Origin: an uncultured Kiloniellaceae bacterium
Lineage (GTDB): Bacteria; Pseudomonadota; Alphaproteobacteria; Kiloniellales; Kiloniellaceae
Direction of reading: 5' to 3'
Assembly: GCA_947500035.1 (NCBI GenBank)
Contig: CANMQP010000005.1
Span: 558,001-622,000 of the forward strand
Length of the DNA stretch: 64,000 nucleotides
In this document: positions 47,978 to 57,176 of the stretch, piece by piece
Numbering within the stretch: the stretch's first letter is position 1
How the letters are laid out: each line of letters begins with the position of its first letter
Made by a program: the position numbers and the translations under genes
The notes under the pieces: model-generated
The model's input: only the letters and a program-made list of their open reading frames with translations
Told to the model about the DNA's origin: nothing
Database searches by the model: none

Positions 47978-48783
47978 GCCGCGCCGCCGAAGCCGGGCTG
48001 ATCGATTGCGCTGCCTGCCCGGGAAAACAAGGTTTTGAAGTTCTCTGTCGTGGTTTCGATCAGAAGATCGTTCGATACGTCTTTGATTTCAGAGAGTTTT
48101 TCCGCCGTGTGAACGACGAAGGCCGGCTCGTTGGTTTTGCCGCGTTTGGGCACCGGCGCCAGGTAGGGCGAGTCGGTCTCGACCAGCAACCGCTCGAGGG
48201 GCACCTTGCTGACGGTCTCGCGCAGGGCTTCGGCGCTCTTGAAGGTCACCACCCCGGCCAGGGAGATATAGAAACCCATCTCCAAGGCTGCTTCCGCCAG
48301 TTCTGGGCCAGCCGTAAAGCAATGAATAACAGCAGGATAGGCGCCATTTCGGTATTCGTCCCGCAGGATTTCGACGGTGTCGTCGTCCGCGTCCCGCGCA
48401 TGGACGATCAGCGGCAGGCCGGTTTCCCGCGCGGCGGCGATGTGGGCGCGGAAGCTGACCTTCTGCTGTTCCCGCGGTGAGTGCTCGTAGTAGTAATCCA
48501 GGCCGGTCTCGCCGATCCCCACCACTTTGGGATGCCGGGCCAGCTCGATCAGGCGGTCCGGGGTCTGTTGCCCCTCCTCTCCTGCCTCATGGGGGTGGAC
48601 GCCCACGGAACAAAAGACGGTGGGAAAGCGTTCGGCAATCTCCAGGACGACCGGAAACTCGCTCATTTTGGTGCAGATGGTCACCATGGCGCCGACCCCG
48701 GCGCGCCCTGCCCGCGCGACGACTTCGTCGATATCGCCGTCGCGCTGCAGGTAATCGAGGTGGCAGTGAGAGTCGATCAGCAT
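47974..48783 (-). CDS. tatD: TatD-family metal-dependent hydrolase
   Basis: TIM-barrel metallohydrolase of about 269 aa (DNase/RNA-quality-control family). Metal-binding motifs: IDSHCHLDYLQRDG at the N-terminus, VGIGETGLDYYYEHSPREQQK, LIVHARDADDDTVEIL, and LLVETDSPYLAPVPKRGKTN near the C-terminus. ATG at 48783 (MLIDSHCHLD) is used; a 16-aa upstream extension is not family-like. It lies 19 bp after metG and overlaps the MBL gene. Confidence 0.94.
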   Translation of the reverse strand: MLIDSHCHLDYLQRDGDIDEVVARAGRAGVGAMVTICTKMSEFPVVLEIAERFPTVFCSVGVHPHEAGEEGQQTPDRLIELARHPKVVGIGETGLDYYYEHSPREQQKVSFRAHIAAARETGLPLIVHARDADDDTVEILRDEYRNGAYPAVIHCFTAGPELAEAALEMGFYISLAGVVTFKSAEALRETVSKVPLERLLVETDSPYLAPVPKRGKTNEPAFVVHTAEKLSEIKDVSNDLLIETTTENFKTLFSRAGSAIDQPGFGGAA

Positions 48784-48802
48784 GTCATTGAAATTCCGAG
48801 TT

Positions 48803-50362
48803 TTATGCCTTCTCGGCCTCGTCTTCGACAAAGCGGGGAAAGATGCCTTCCGGCTTGGGCACCGGCGAACCCGCCGCGAGCGGCGTCGCCAGGCTCTCGA
48901 AGCCGCGGTCGTCCGCGCCGATCGAGAGCTGGTCCAGCATCTTGGCCATGGAATCGGGCATCACCGGCTGGGTCAGGATTGCCAGGCGGCGCACGGTCTC
49001 GGCGAGCACGTAGAGCACCGTCTTCATCCTCTCGGGATCGGTCTTCCTGAGGGTCCAGGGCGCCTGGTCGTCGACATAGCGGTTTGCGGCACCGATCACG
49101 TCCCAGGTCGCTTCCAGGGCCTTATTGAAGGCCTGTACGCCATATTCCTGGCGCAAGCGGTCGGGCAGAGCCTCGGATTGAGACAGCAGAGCCTCGTCCT
49201 CGGGCGTGAAGGCACCTGGCGCCGGAACCGCGTTGTCGCAGTTCTTGGCGATCATGGAGAGCACCCGCTGTGACAGGTTACCCAGATCATTGGTCAGGTC
49301 GCCGTTCATGCGTCCGACAATCGCCCGTCTGGAGAAATCGCCGTCGTTTCCGAAGGGCACTTCCCGCAGCAGGAAATAGCGAACCGGGTCCAGTCCGTAG
49401 GTCTCCACCAGCTGCAGCGGGTCGATCACGTTGCCCAGCGACTTGGAGATCTTCTGGCCTTCGTTGGTCCACCAGCCATGGGCAAAGACGCGTTTGGGCG
49501 TCGGCAAGTCCGCGGCCATCAGAAAGGCCGGCCAGTAGACCGCATGAAAGCGCAGGATGTCCTTGCCCACCATGTGCAGATCGGCGGGCCAGTATGTCTT
49601 GTAGCTGTCGCTCTCCAGGTCCGGGAAGCCTGCGGCCGTCATGTAGTTGGTCAGGGCATCGAGCCAAACATACATGATGTGCTCGGCATCGTCCGGCACC
49701 GGCACACCCCAGGAAAAGGTCGTCCGGCTGATGGAAAGGTCCTTCAGGCCGCCTTTGACGAAGCTGATCACCTCGTTGCGCCGGGTTTCCGGAGCGATAA
49801 AGTCTGGGTTTGCCTCGTAAAACGCCAAAAGCCTGTCCTGCCAGGCCGAGAGCCGGAAGAAGTAGGAGGGCTCCTCCACCCACTCCACCTCGGCGCCGCT
49901 GGCGTTCGCAATGCGTTTGCCGTCGGGCTGTTTGGTCAGCTCGCTTTCGGTATAGAAAGCCTCGTCGCGGACCGCGTACCAGCCGGAGTAGCCGCCCAGA
50001 TAGATCTCGCCGTTCTCGAGCAGCTTCTTCCACAGCGCCTGACAGGCCTTTTTGTGGCGCTCTTCGGTCGTGCGGATGAAATCGTCGTTGCTGAAGTTCA
50101 GCGTCCCGGAGAGATTGCGGAAATTCTGCGAGACCCGGTCGGTGAAGGCCTGCGGATCCACGCCTGCGGCCTGGGCGGACTTCTCCACCTTCTGGCCGTG
50201 TTCGTCGGTTCCGGTCAGAAACTTCACATCCCGGCCGTCCAAGCGCATGAAGCGGGCCAGAACATCGCATGCCAGGGTCGTATAGGCATGGCCAATGTGC
50301 GGCACGTCGTTCACGTAGTAGATCGGCGTCGTAATGTAATAAGGCGTTTTCTGCCCGGGCAT
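48803..50362 (-). CDS. metG: Methionyl-tRNA synthetase
   Basis: Class I aminoacyl-tRNA synthetase (519 aa) charging tRNA-Met. The HIGH motif is HIGH at residues 22-25 (PHIGHAYTTLACDV) and the KMSKS loop is KISKSLGN around residue 306. An anticodon-binding helical domain fills the C-terminus (MIAKNCDNAVPAPGAF onward). The C-terminal tRNA-binding extension seen in some MetG proteins is absent, typical of Alphaproteobacteria. It lies between holB and tatD, all on the minus strand. Confidence 0.97.
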   Translation of the reverse strand: MPGQKTPYYITTPIYYVNDVPHIGHAYTTLACDVLARFMRLDGRDVKFLTGTDEHGQKVEKSAQAAGVDPQAFTDRVSQNFRNLSGTLNFSNDDFIRTTEERHKKACQALWKKLLENGEIYLGGYSGWYAVRDEAFYTESELTKQPDGKRIANASGAEVEWVEEPSYFFRLSAWQDRLLAFYEANPDFIAPETRRNEVISFVKGGLKDLSISRTTFSWGVPVPDDAEHIMYVWLDALTNYMTAAGFPDLESDSYKTYWPADLHMVGKDILRFHAVYWPAFLMAADLPTPKRVFAHGWWTNEGQKISKSLGNVIDPLQLVETYGLDPVRYFLLREVPFGNDGDFSRRAIVGRMNGDLTNDLGNLSQRVLSMIAKNCDNAVPAPGAFTPEDEALLSQSEALPDRLRQEYGVQAFNKALEATWDVIGAANRYVDDQAPWTLRKTDPERMKTVLYVLAETVRRLAILTQPVMPDSMAKMLDQLSIGADDRGFESLATPLAAGSPVPKPEGIFPRFVEDEAEKA

Positions 50363-50476
50363 TTCACTCTCCTGCGGACTGACCGGACGACCTTCTTCTC
50401 CGGTAACCGCGTCAGTAACGTCGTAAAGGGCCCTGCGGGTCCCGGTATCTGATCTCTGGAGACAGAGGAAACGGCT

Positions 50477-51571
50477 CTAAGCCGTGAGTGCCTCAATCTC
50501 GGAAAAGATACTGATCACAACATGTTTGCGGTCGAGGTTCGCGCGATCCGCCGCGTTGTACAGAGCCGAGGTCTTGTCCCACAGCGTGAGCCACTGCGCA
50601 AGAGGGCGGCGATCCAGGAGCCGCGCCATGATCTCGCCTTCCCCCTCGACCACGGGCGCGGGCATCTGACCGCGCGCGCCCCCGTTGATCATACGGGCCA
50701 GCCACCAGAGCAGCAGCTCCATGCCGGTGCGGAAGGTCTCTCCCCCGCTGTCCCGGGCAAGCTGGTCGCCGAAGGCCTGCAGCTTTACCACATCCAGGCG
50801 CGGCAGGTGAGAAATGAGATCCATCAAGGCTTTATAGAGCTCCAGTCCCCCGATTGCATGAAGCTGAAGCGCGTTCCCGATCGAGCCTTCCGCCAGGCGG
50901 GCGAGCGCCTGAGCCTCCGCCGGATCCAGCTCCGGCCGGTGTTGCTGCAAAAGAGACAGAACGCTCTCCTCGGCGAGCGGCACCAGGGGCAGATGGCAGC
51001 ATCGGGAGTGAATGGTGGGCAGCAGGCGCGCGGGCTGATGACTGATCAGCAGTAGCAGGACGTCGTTGGGTGGTTCCTCAAGGATCTTCAGTAAGGCATT
51101 GGTGGCACTGATATTCATATCGTCGATGGGATCGACGATGACCACGCGCCAGCCGCCTTCCGTTGAGGTCTTGCGCAGGAAGGAGACCACGTTGCGGGCA
51201 TCTTCGACCGGGATCACCGAACGCATCTTGCCTTTCGGGTCGACACCGCGCTCGATGGTCATGAGATCCCCGTGCCCGCCCGACGCCACCCGGCGGAAGA
51301 CCCCATTGTCAGGGTCCAGGCTCAAGCCATCGGGCGATCCGCCGAAGAGTCCCGGCGCGGAACTGCCGCCGTTCAGCACGAAGCGGGCGAAGCGGAACGC
51401 CAGGGTCGCCTTGCCGATCCCGCGCGGGCCATGGATCAGCCAGGCATGGGGCAGACGCTCGGAATCGTAGGCCGTCAGCAGGCGCTGTTCCGCGGCGGCA
51501 TGGCCGATCAGGTCGGCATTCTCACGCGGCGCGAGGGTCTCGGTCCCGGGGGTGGAAGCGGCGCGGGCCAT
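50477..51571 (-). CDS. holB: DNA polymerase III subunit delta-prime
   Basis: Clamp-loader subunit (364 aa). The N-terminal AAA+-like domain shows NADLIGHAAAEQRLLTAYDSERLPHAWLIHGPRGIGKATLAFRFARFVL with a P-loop-like GPRGIGKA, and WRVVIVDPIDDMNISATNALLKILEEPP (Walker-B-like region with the downstream LEEP hallmark). Then HSRCCHLPLVPL contributes the arginine-finger region. Its ATG overlaps the tmk stop (TAATG), so expression is coupled. Ahead of metG by a ~115-bp gap. Confidence 0.93.
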   Translation of the reverse strand: MARAASTPGTETLAPRENADLIGHAAAEQRLLTAYDSERLPHAWLIHGPRGIGKATLAFRFARFVLNGGSSAPGLFGGSPDGLSLDPDNGVFRRVASGGHGDLMTIERGVDPKGKMRSVIPVEDARNVVSFLRKTSTEGGWRVVIVDPIDDMNISATNALLKILEEPPNDVLLLLISHQPARLLPTIHSRCCHLPLVPLAEESVLSLLQQHRPELDPAEAQALARLAEGSIGNALQLHAIGGLELYKALMDLISHLPRLDVVKLQAFGDQLARDSGGETFRTGMELLLWWLARMINGGARGQMPAPVVEGEGEIMARLLDRRPLAQWLTLWDKTSALYNAADRANLDRKHVVISIFSEIEALTA

Positions 51572-52209
51572 TATGTCAGATCCAGCTCAAGGCGGTTTCG
51601 GACCAAATCCAGGATCCGGAGCTCGAGTGCTTCTATGCTGTCTTGGGCCGGCACAAGGGCGCAGCGCTCGGGTGCCCGTTTGGCGATGTCGAGAAAGCCC
51701 TCGCGAAGCCGCTGGTGAAAGGCCAGATCCATGGATTCATAGCGGTCCTCGCCGCCTGCCCGGCTGCCGGCACGCCCCAGTCCCTCCTTGGGATCGATAT
51801 CCATGATGACGGTCAGATCGGGAAGAAGATCTTCAACAACAATGGCCTGGAGCCGTTCGATGATGTCCCGGCCGAGTTCGTGCCCGTAGCCCTGATAAGC
51901 CATGGTGGAATCGATAAAGCGGTCGCAGAGCACCCAGTGACCGGCGTCCAGGGCCGGGATCACCGTCTTTTCCAGGTGGTCCCGGCGGGCCGCGAAATGC
52001 AGCAGGGCTTCGGCCGTCGCCGACCAGCGTTCCGCCTCGCCATTGACCAGCAAAGCGCGGATTTCTTCCGCGCCGGGGCTGCCGCCCGGTTCGCGCGTGG
52101 TCGTGACCTGTAAGCCTGCCGCGGAGAGCTTTTCGGCGAGCCGCTTGATCTGCGTGGTCTTACCGGCGCCCTCGCCGCCCTCGAACGTAATGAACTTTCC
52201 GCGCACCAT
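51571..52209 (-). CDS. tmk: Thymidylate kinase
   Basis: dTMP kinase (212 aa) for dTTP synthesis. The P-loop GGEGAGKT is at residues 11-18, the DRX motif is LCDRFIDSTMAYQGYGHEL, and the lid region has DIDPKEGLGRAGSRAGGEDRYESMDLAFHQRLREGF. TGA/ATG-type overlap with holB couples the two replication genes. It follows the D,D-carboxypeptidase gene in the conserved alphaproteobacterial order. Confidence 0.97.
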   Translation of the reverse strand: MVRGKFITFEGGEGAGKTTQIKRLAEKLSAAGLQVTTTREPGGSPGAEEIRALLVNGEAERWSATAEALLHFAARRDHLEKTVIPALDAGHWVLCDRFIDSTMAYQGYGHELGRDIIERLQAIVVEDLLPDLTVIMDIDPKEGLGRAGSRAGGEDRYESMDLAFHQRLREGFLDIAKRAPERCALVPAQDSIEALELRILDLVRNRLELDLT

Positions 52210-52353
52210 GACCGAACCTTGCCGCTTATCCGAGGGGGCTTCTTGATTCAGAATACCAGAGCGACCCCAAGCGGGCTGTTTTAGCTTTCAGGGGGACGAC
52301 CGGACAAGCGCGCAGGCTAGCCATCGCCCAAGAACACCTGCGTCTATCCGGCT

Positions 52354-53505
52354 TTAGGGGGCCCCGAAGATCAGGTGTTTCACGCCCGCCGTGATCTTCC
52401 CGAACCCGCCGAGTTGTCCCACGGCGGTGCCGGTCACCAGGGGGATCTCGATGGTCTCCACATCCTTGGCTTCGACCCTGAGAGTTGCGAGCTGCGCCCC
52501 CTCCTCGATCGGTGCCGCGATCGGCCCTTCGTAGGTCACCGTGACCCGCATGGAGTCCCGGGCCTGACGGGGCAGCGTGATGAGAACGTCTTCGGCGGTC
52601 ACCAGCGGCACCGTGTTTTCTTCGCCCAGCCAGACAGAAGCTTCCTCGACGGTTTCGCCTGCCGAGAAGAGTTTATAGTTGTCGAACTCGCGAAAACCCC
52701 ACTGCAGCAGCCGGGCCGATTCCTCACTGCGGGCACGGACACTTGGCAGGCCGTTGACCACCAGGATCAGGCGCCGGTCATCCTTGACCGCCGAGGACGT
52801 CAGGCCGTAGCCCGCCTCTTCAGTGTGCCCCGTCTTCAGGCCGTCCGCGCCGATATTCATGTAAAGCAAGGGGTTACGGTTGCTTTGTTTGATATCGGAC
52901 CAGGTGAATTCCGTTTGCGAATAGTAGTGATAATACTCGGGAAACTCGGTGATCACGTAGTTGGCCAGGGTCGCAAGGTCCTTGGCGGTCATGCGGTGGT
53001 TCGGATCGGGCCAGCCGGTCGCATTGGCAAAGCTGCTGCCGGTCATGCCGATTTCCCGGGCCTTTTCGGTCATGACGTCCGCGAAGGCCTCTTCGGTTCC
53101 GGCCAGACCTTCAGCGAGAACGATGCAGGCATCGTTGCCCGATTGCACGATCACGCCCTGCAGCAGGTTTTCCACGCTGATCTGATCGCCGACCCGCACG
53201 AACATCTTGGAGCCGCCCTTTTTCCAGGCCTTTTCACTGACCGGCAGCTTTTCTTCCAGGGACAGGCGTCCGTCTTTCAGCCGCTCGAAGACGACCACGG
53301 CGGTCATGATCTTGCTCATGGAGGCCGGAGGCATGGATTCCTCGGCATTCTTTTCCAGCAGGACCGTGCCCGTGGCGACGTCGATCATGTAGGCTTCGCG
53401 CGCCTGCGTTTCGAGCGCCTGGGCAGCGGCACCCCAGAAGACGGAGAGGCCGCTGACGAGCGCCAGGCTGAGGGAAAAGCGTCGAAGATGTCTCTGTGGC
53501 ATCCT
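52354..53505 (-). CDS. dacC: D-alanyl-D-alanine carboxypeptidase (PBP5/6 family)
   Basis: Periplasmic penicillin-binding protein trimming pentapeptide side chains. From ATG 53505 it has 383 aa and a signal peptide (FSLSLALVSGLSVFWGAAAQA). Active-site motifs are SMSK (Ser61-Lys64), SGN (121-123) and KTG (223-225); a C-terminal beta-domain (LVTGTAVGQLGGF) follows, ending in a likely membrane-associating helix. The start is ambiguous: in-frame ATGs at 53538 and 53682 exist, but the longer form would translate a 15-bp tandem repeat as an NPDIR-type repeat ahead of the signal peptide. It sits between rlpA and tmk. Confidence 0.93.
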   Translation of the reverse strand, partial: RMPQRHLRRFSLSLALVSGLSVFWGAAAQALETQAREAYMIDVATGTVLLEKNAEESMPPASMSKIMTAVVVFERLKDGRLSLEEKLPVSEKAWKKGGSKMFVRVGDQISVENLLQGVIVQSGNDACIVLAEGLAGTEEAFADVMTEKAREIGMTGSSFANATGWPDPNHRMTAKDLATLANYVITEFPEYYHYYSQTEFTWSDIKQSNRNPLLYMNIGADGLKTGHTEEAGYGLTSSAVKDDRRLILVVNGLPSVRARSEESARLLQWGFREFDNYKLFSAGETVEEASVWLGEENTVPLVTAEDVLITLPRQARDSMRVTVTYEGPIAAPIEEGAQLATLRVEAKDVETIEIPLVTGTAVGQLGGFGKITAGVKHLIFGAP

Positions 53506-53550
53506 GGGTTCGGGTCCTTTGAAGTCGTCGGGAGTCATTGCTGCACCCGG

Positions 53551-53610
53551 GTTGCGGATGCCTGAGTTGCGGATATCTGGGTTGCGGATATCTGGGTTGC
53601 CGGTATGTGG
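53551..53610 (-). repeat. 15-bp tandem repeat, four copies, upstream of dacC
   Basis: Four units of the type GTTGCGGATATCTGG (plus-strand reading) at 53551-53565, 53566-53580, 53581-53595 and 53596-53610. The second and third are identical and the outer two differ by a few bases. It lies between the preferred dacC start and rlpA. If the longest dacC frame were used it would encode Asn-Pro-Asp-Ile-Arg repeats. Confidence 0.65.
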
Positions 53611-53779
53611 GCCGCTCATCAGATGCGGGTCTTGCGGGCGAACTTGCAGCAGGAATTTGGAGAAAATGAGGCCGCCCTTCATGAACGCCCGCCCGTTTCA
53701 GGCTTTGTTCCTTGTCGGCGTTTCGGCGCTTGCCCGCGTTCTGGAACTCGACCGACAAGGGAGTGGGCGCATCTCCAGG

Positions 53780-54781
53780 TCATTCGACGACAACACGTGC
53801 TTCGTTAAAGCCGTTGCCGTGCAGGGTCGCGAGCAGCCTGTCCGCCTCGGTTACGGAAACCAGCGGACCGAGCCTGACGCGAAAATACTGCGCGTCGCCG
53901 ACCTGGGCTGTGGCAATCTGGGCCTGGCCCAGCGAGGAGAGCCTGGCGCGCAGCCGTTCCGCATTCGCAACCCGAACGAAGGAGCCGGCCTGCACGAAGA
54001 TGCTGCTGGAACTGACCGGGGCCTGGGTCACAACGCCGTCCGGAGTTGGCGCGGTGATCGTCCTGCGCGCTGCGGGCACGGCTTTGTTTGGCGTCGGGGC
54101 CGGCCGGGCCGCAACAACGGTGCCGCCGCCGGGGGCCGCCAGCGATTCTTCGGTTACGGTGACGGTCGGTGCGGCCCTGACCGGTGACGCGGTCGGTTCC
54201 GTCGCAACCTCCCCTGCGCGGCGCGGGGTCTGCGCGACTTGCGTCCCTCCGCGCTGGGCCAGGGCGGCGAGCTGCCGGCTCTCTTCCTCCAGGATCTCGA
54301 CCTTGACCTTCGCCGTGCCTTGAACCCGGAAGCCCAGCAGCTCCGCGGAACGGCGCGAAAGATCGATGATCCGGTTGTTTGCAAAGGGCCCGCGGTCGTT
54401 CAGCCGCACAACGATGGAGCGTCCGTTCCCGAGATTTGTAACCCGAACCATGCTCGGCAGCGGCAGCGTCCGATGGGCGGCGGTCAGGTCGTACTGATCG
54501 TAAATCTCGCCGTTGGCGGTTTTACGCCCGTGAAAGCCTGGTCCGTACCAGGAAGCGATCCCTGTCTCAACGTAGTCGTAATCGGCTTTCGGGTAATACC
54601 AGATACCCCGAATCTCGTAGGGCTTGCCGACTTTGTAAGTCCCTTGCGATTTCGATGGGGAGGCTCCTGGAATATTGACCTGCTTCGCCGTGTGTGAGGC
54701 AAGTTCCAGCTCTGCGCAGGACGAGACAATGATGCCCGCTGCAGCGAGGGCGATCCAGGCCGAGACACGCCGTTTGATCAT
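53780..54781 (-). CDS. rlpA: RlpA-family septal ring lytic transglycosylase, lipoprotein with SPOR domain
   Basis: Cell-wall enzyme of about 333 aa. ATG 54781 gives a lipoprotein signal (SAWIALAAAGIIVSSC, lipobox VSSC). The double-psi beta-barrel domain shows ETGIASWYGPGFHGRKTANGEIYDQYDLTAAHRTLPLPS and VRLNDRGPF with the conserved catalytic-type residues. A Pro/Ala/Thr-rich linker leads to the C-terminal SPOR domain (SIFVQAGSFVRVANAERLRARL), which binds denuded septal glycan. It is the upstream neighbour of dacC in the conserved order. Confidence 0.94.
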   Translation of the reverse strand: MIKRRVSAWIALAAAGIIVSSCAELELASHTAKQVNIPGASPSKSQGTYKVGKPYEIRGIWYYPKADYDYVETGIASWYGPGFHGRKTANGEIYDQYDLTAAHRTLPLPSMVRVTNLGNGRSIVVRLNDRGPFANNRIIDLSRRSAELLGFRVQGTAKVKVEILEEESRQLAALAQRGGTQVAQTPRRAGEVATEPTASPVRAAPTVTVTEESLAAPGGGTVVAARPAPTPNKAVPAARRTITAPTPDGVVTQAPVSSSSIFVQAGSFVRVANAERLRARLSSLGQAQIATAQVGDAQYFRVRLGPLVSVTEADRLLATLHGNGFNEARVVVE

Positions 54782-54936
54782 TATGATGAGCACCTGAAGG
54801 AGGTTAACTATAGAATCGGCAGTTTACTTGGTCTTTCGCGCAACAGCAATCGTCAGCTTTTCACCTTAAAACAGAGTAAAATGAACGGCCTGAGAGCGAC
54901 CCTGTCCGCCAGTTCTCGACCTTCAGTTCCCGGCGT

Positions 54937-56340
54937 TCAGTTCGCGACGGCTGCGCGCAAGCGTTCCAGAAGGCTGATATCGGCATAGCCGTCGGCCGGC
55001 ATGGTGGATTTACGCTGGAAGGCCTTGATCCCCGATCTGGTTTGCCGTCCCGCGACACCATCAGGTCTGCCGACGTCATACCCCAGCCTGTTCAGAAGTG
55101 TTTGAATCTCTTGTATTTCTGCGCGCAACAAGGGTTTGTCGTTGGCGGGGGCCTTGGCCAGGAGTTTGCCTTTGCCTTCGATCCGGTCCGCGAGATGACC
55201 GACGGCGATCGCATAGAAGATCGAATTATTCCACTTCAAGGTTGCGCGGAAATTGCCGTAAACCAGAAAGGCGGGTCCCTTATGCCCTGCCGGCAGAACC
55301 AGCGAGCCCTCGACATTCGCGACCGGGAGGCTGCGGCCGTCGGCCCGGCGGACACCAAGCGCCTGCCAGGCTCCGATCGGCTTTTTGGTCTGGAACCCGA
55401 TCAGTTCGAGATCGAAGCCGGGCGGCAGTTTGACCTCCCTGCCCCAGGTCTCGCTGTCGTTCCAACCCAGATTGCTCAGGAAGTTGGCCGCCGAAGAGAA
55501 GATGTCCGGCATGCTGTTCCAGAGATCCCGCCGGCCGTCGCCATCGGCATCGACCGCGTGCCCGAGAAAGGTCGAAGGAATGAATTGAACCTGTCCCATG
55601 GCGCCAGCCCAGGATCCGGTCATGCGGGAAGACGCGATATCGCCGTTGTCGATAATCTGAAGCGCATTGATGAGCTGGGTGCGGAAGAAGTCGGCGCGGC
55701 GGGCGTCGTGGGCCAGGGTCGCCAGCGCCGGGATCACTTTAAAGCCGCCGGTGTTGGAGCCGAAGTTGCTCTCCAGGCCCCAGAAAGAAACCAGGAAGCG
55801 GGCCTGCACGCCGTATTTTTTCTCCACTTCGGAAAGAAGCCTCGCATGCTGGACCATCAGTTCCTGGGCCTTTTTGACTCGGGCATCGTTGACCGAGCGG
55901 TTAAGGTACGTCCAAAAGGTCAGTGAAAACTCGGGCTGCCTGCGGTCCAGTTCAATGACCCTCTTGACCGGCGCGATGTCCTTGAAGGAGCTGTCGAGGA
56001 TCTCCTGCGAGATGCCCTTTGCCCGGGCTTCCCGCTTGAAAGCCTCCACCCAGTTCAGAAAGTCCTGATCGACCGCTTCAGCTTGGGCCGCTGCATTGCC
56101 TTGGTCGGGAGTCTGGTTCTGATCCGCAGACTGGTTGTTCGCAGACTGGCTGTCCGCAGACTGGCTGTCCGTCTGGGCGCTGGCCTGAGGAATGGCCTGG
56201 GGAACGGCGAACGACAGTCCCGCCAATAGCGAGAGACTCAAGACGGCCTTACTCAACTCTGAGGAAATCTTGCCGCGGCGAAAGGCCGGAAATGCCCTAT
56301 TTGCCTTTACGAATCGGGAGCTTACGAATCGGAATGCCAT
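54937..56340 (-). CDS. Lytic murein transglycosylase MltB-type, with peptidoglycan-binding domain
   Basis: Peptidoglycan lytic transglycosylase of about 467 aa. ATG 56340 (MAFRFVSSRF) follows a GAGG ribosome-binding site; the frame upstream is open but unlike the family. A signal peptide ends near ASAQ, followed by a Gln/Ser/Asn-rich repeat. The SLT_2 domain has the catalytic Glu in FLVSFWGLESNFGSNTGGFKVIPALATLA and MGQVQFIPSTFLGHAVDADGDGR. The C-terminal PG_binding_1 domain is EIQTLLNRLGYDVGRPDGVAGRQTRSGIKAFQ. Confidence 0.93.
   Translation of the reverse strand: MAFRFVSSRFVKANRAFPAFRRGKISSELSKAVLSLSLLAGLSFAVPQAIPQASAQTDSQSADSQSANNQSADQNQTPDQGNAAAQAEAVDQDFLNWVEAFKREARAKGISQEILDSSFKDIAPVKRVIELDRRQPEFSLTFWTYLNRSVNDARVKKAQELMVQHARLLSEVEKKYGVQARFLVSFWGLESNFGSNTGGFKVIPALATLAHDARRADFFRTQLINALQIIDNGDIASSRMTGSWAGAMGQVQFIPSTFLGHAVDADGDGRRDLWNSMPDIFSSAANFLSNLGWNDSETWGREVKLPPGFDLELIGFQTKKPIGAWQALGVRRADGRSLPVANVEGSLVLPAGHKGPAFLVYGNFRATLKWNNSIFYAIAVGHLADRIEGKGKLLAKAPANDKPLLRAEIQEIQTLLNRLGYDVGRPDGVAGRQTRSGIKAFQRKSTMPADGYADISLLERLRAAVAN
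56126..56170 (-). repeat. 15-bp tandem repeat inside the MltB-type gene
   Basis: Three units of the type GCAGACTGGCTGTCC (plus-strand reading) at 56126-56140, 56141-56155 and 56156-56170; the last two are identical. In frame on the minus strand it encodes a Gln-Ser-Ala-Asp/Asn-like repeat in the linker after the signal peptide. Length variation here would not disturb the catalytic domain. Confidence 0.6.
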
Positions 56341-56515
56341 CGGAGAACCTCTGATCAGGAGCGCACCGTTTCTTCTGCCACAGAGGGGAACGGCGCGCAA
56401 TCGCACTGTCAGTCTACGAGTGGTAGATTGAGGGTCATTCTGGAAATCCTGCGTGCAGACGTGCTGGAACCTTGAGTCGGACTGGAACCTTGGGTCGGAA
56501 GGGTATGGATCGAAA

Positions 56516-57001
56516 TCAGCCGGGCTCGATCCTGTCGCCGCGGTGATAAACCCGGCAGCGCGTGGTCCCCTGGCTGCGGAAGACGTAGATATTGTCCGGA
56601 ACGGCAAAACCCTGCGGGTCGGAGAGAGTTTGACGGGATGCTGTCGCCGCGCCGTAAATCTGACCCTTGAGGACCGCGACGTAACGGCGGTCGCGCTTTT
56701 GAACGAACTTGCCGTCGCGGCAAAGCTTGCTCAGCTCTTTATCAAGATTCCAATTCCCCTCGCTCAGGGTTTCGTCGCTGCGGAAGATGACACCTGGCCG
56801 GATCGGCGGCAGTCTGGTTTTGCCGTGCGGGATCGCCGCGGGTTGGGTGGTCACACGCTTTGGCGGTGTCGCGTAATGCCGGGGATGCGTCACTGAAATT
56901 TCCGCCAGTGCCGGCGTAAGCCATAGCAGCGAAAAAAACAGAACGCTTATCGAGGATAGAAAGGCTTTACGCATCACGTATGGTTTTTGGTTCAAAGTCA
57001 T
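56516..57001 (-). CDS. Secreted hypothetical protein
   Basis: 161-aa protein of no recognised family. It begins with a clear signal peptide (MRKAFLSSISVLFFSLLWLTPALA after a nine-residue lead-in; ATG 56974 is the alternative start). The mature part is basic and has a conserved-looking domain with SEGNWNLDKELSKLCRDGKFVQKRDRRYVAVLKGQIYG and a C-terminal RCRVYHRGDRIEPG. Two cysteines could form a disulfide. It shares the strand with mltB but the ~175-bp gap argues for its own promoter. Confidence 0.7.
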   Translation of the reverse strand: MTLNQKPYVMRKAFLSSISVLFFSLLWLTPALAEISVTHPRHYATPPKRVTTQPAAIPHGKTRLPPIRPGVIFRSDETLSEGNWNLDKELSKLCRDGKFVQKRDRRYVAVLKGQIYGAATASRQTLSDPQGFAVPDNIYVFRSQGTTRCRVYHRGDRIEPG

Positions 57002-57176
57002 GTTTTTTGCAGATTAGAGCTTTCTTTATAAGACCGGGTTAACGGAAATTTTGCGGCCCAAGAGGGAGAATTAGCCCTCTTGTTGCACGCTTGGGCTGAC
57101 CGTCTCTCTTCGCTGCAGCGAACGACGCACCTCAGCCCACCTCCAGGGACGCCCCAAGCGCCGGGGCGGAGAGCCC

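Noticed and set aside
56464-56499. Imperfect 18-bp duplication between the MltB-type gene and the secreted hypothetical protein
   Set aside because: Only two copies, with no regulatory motif recognised.
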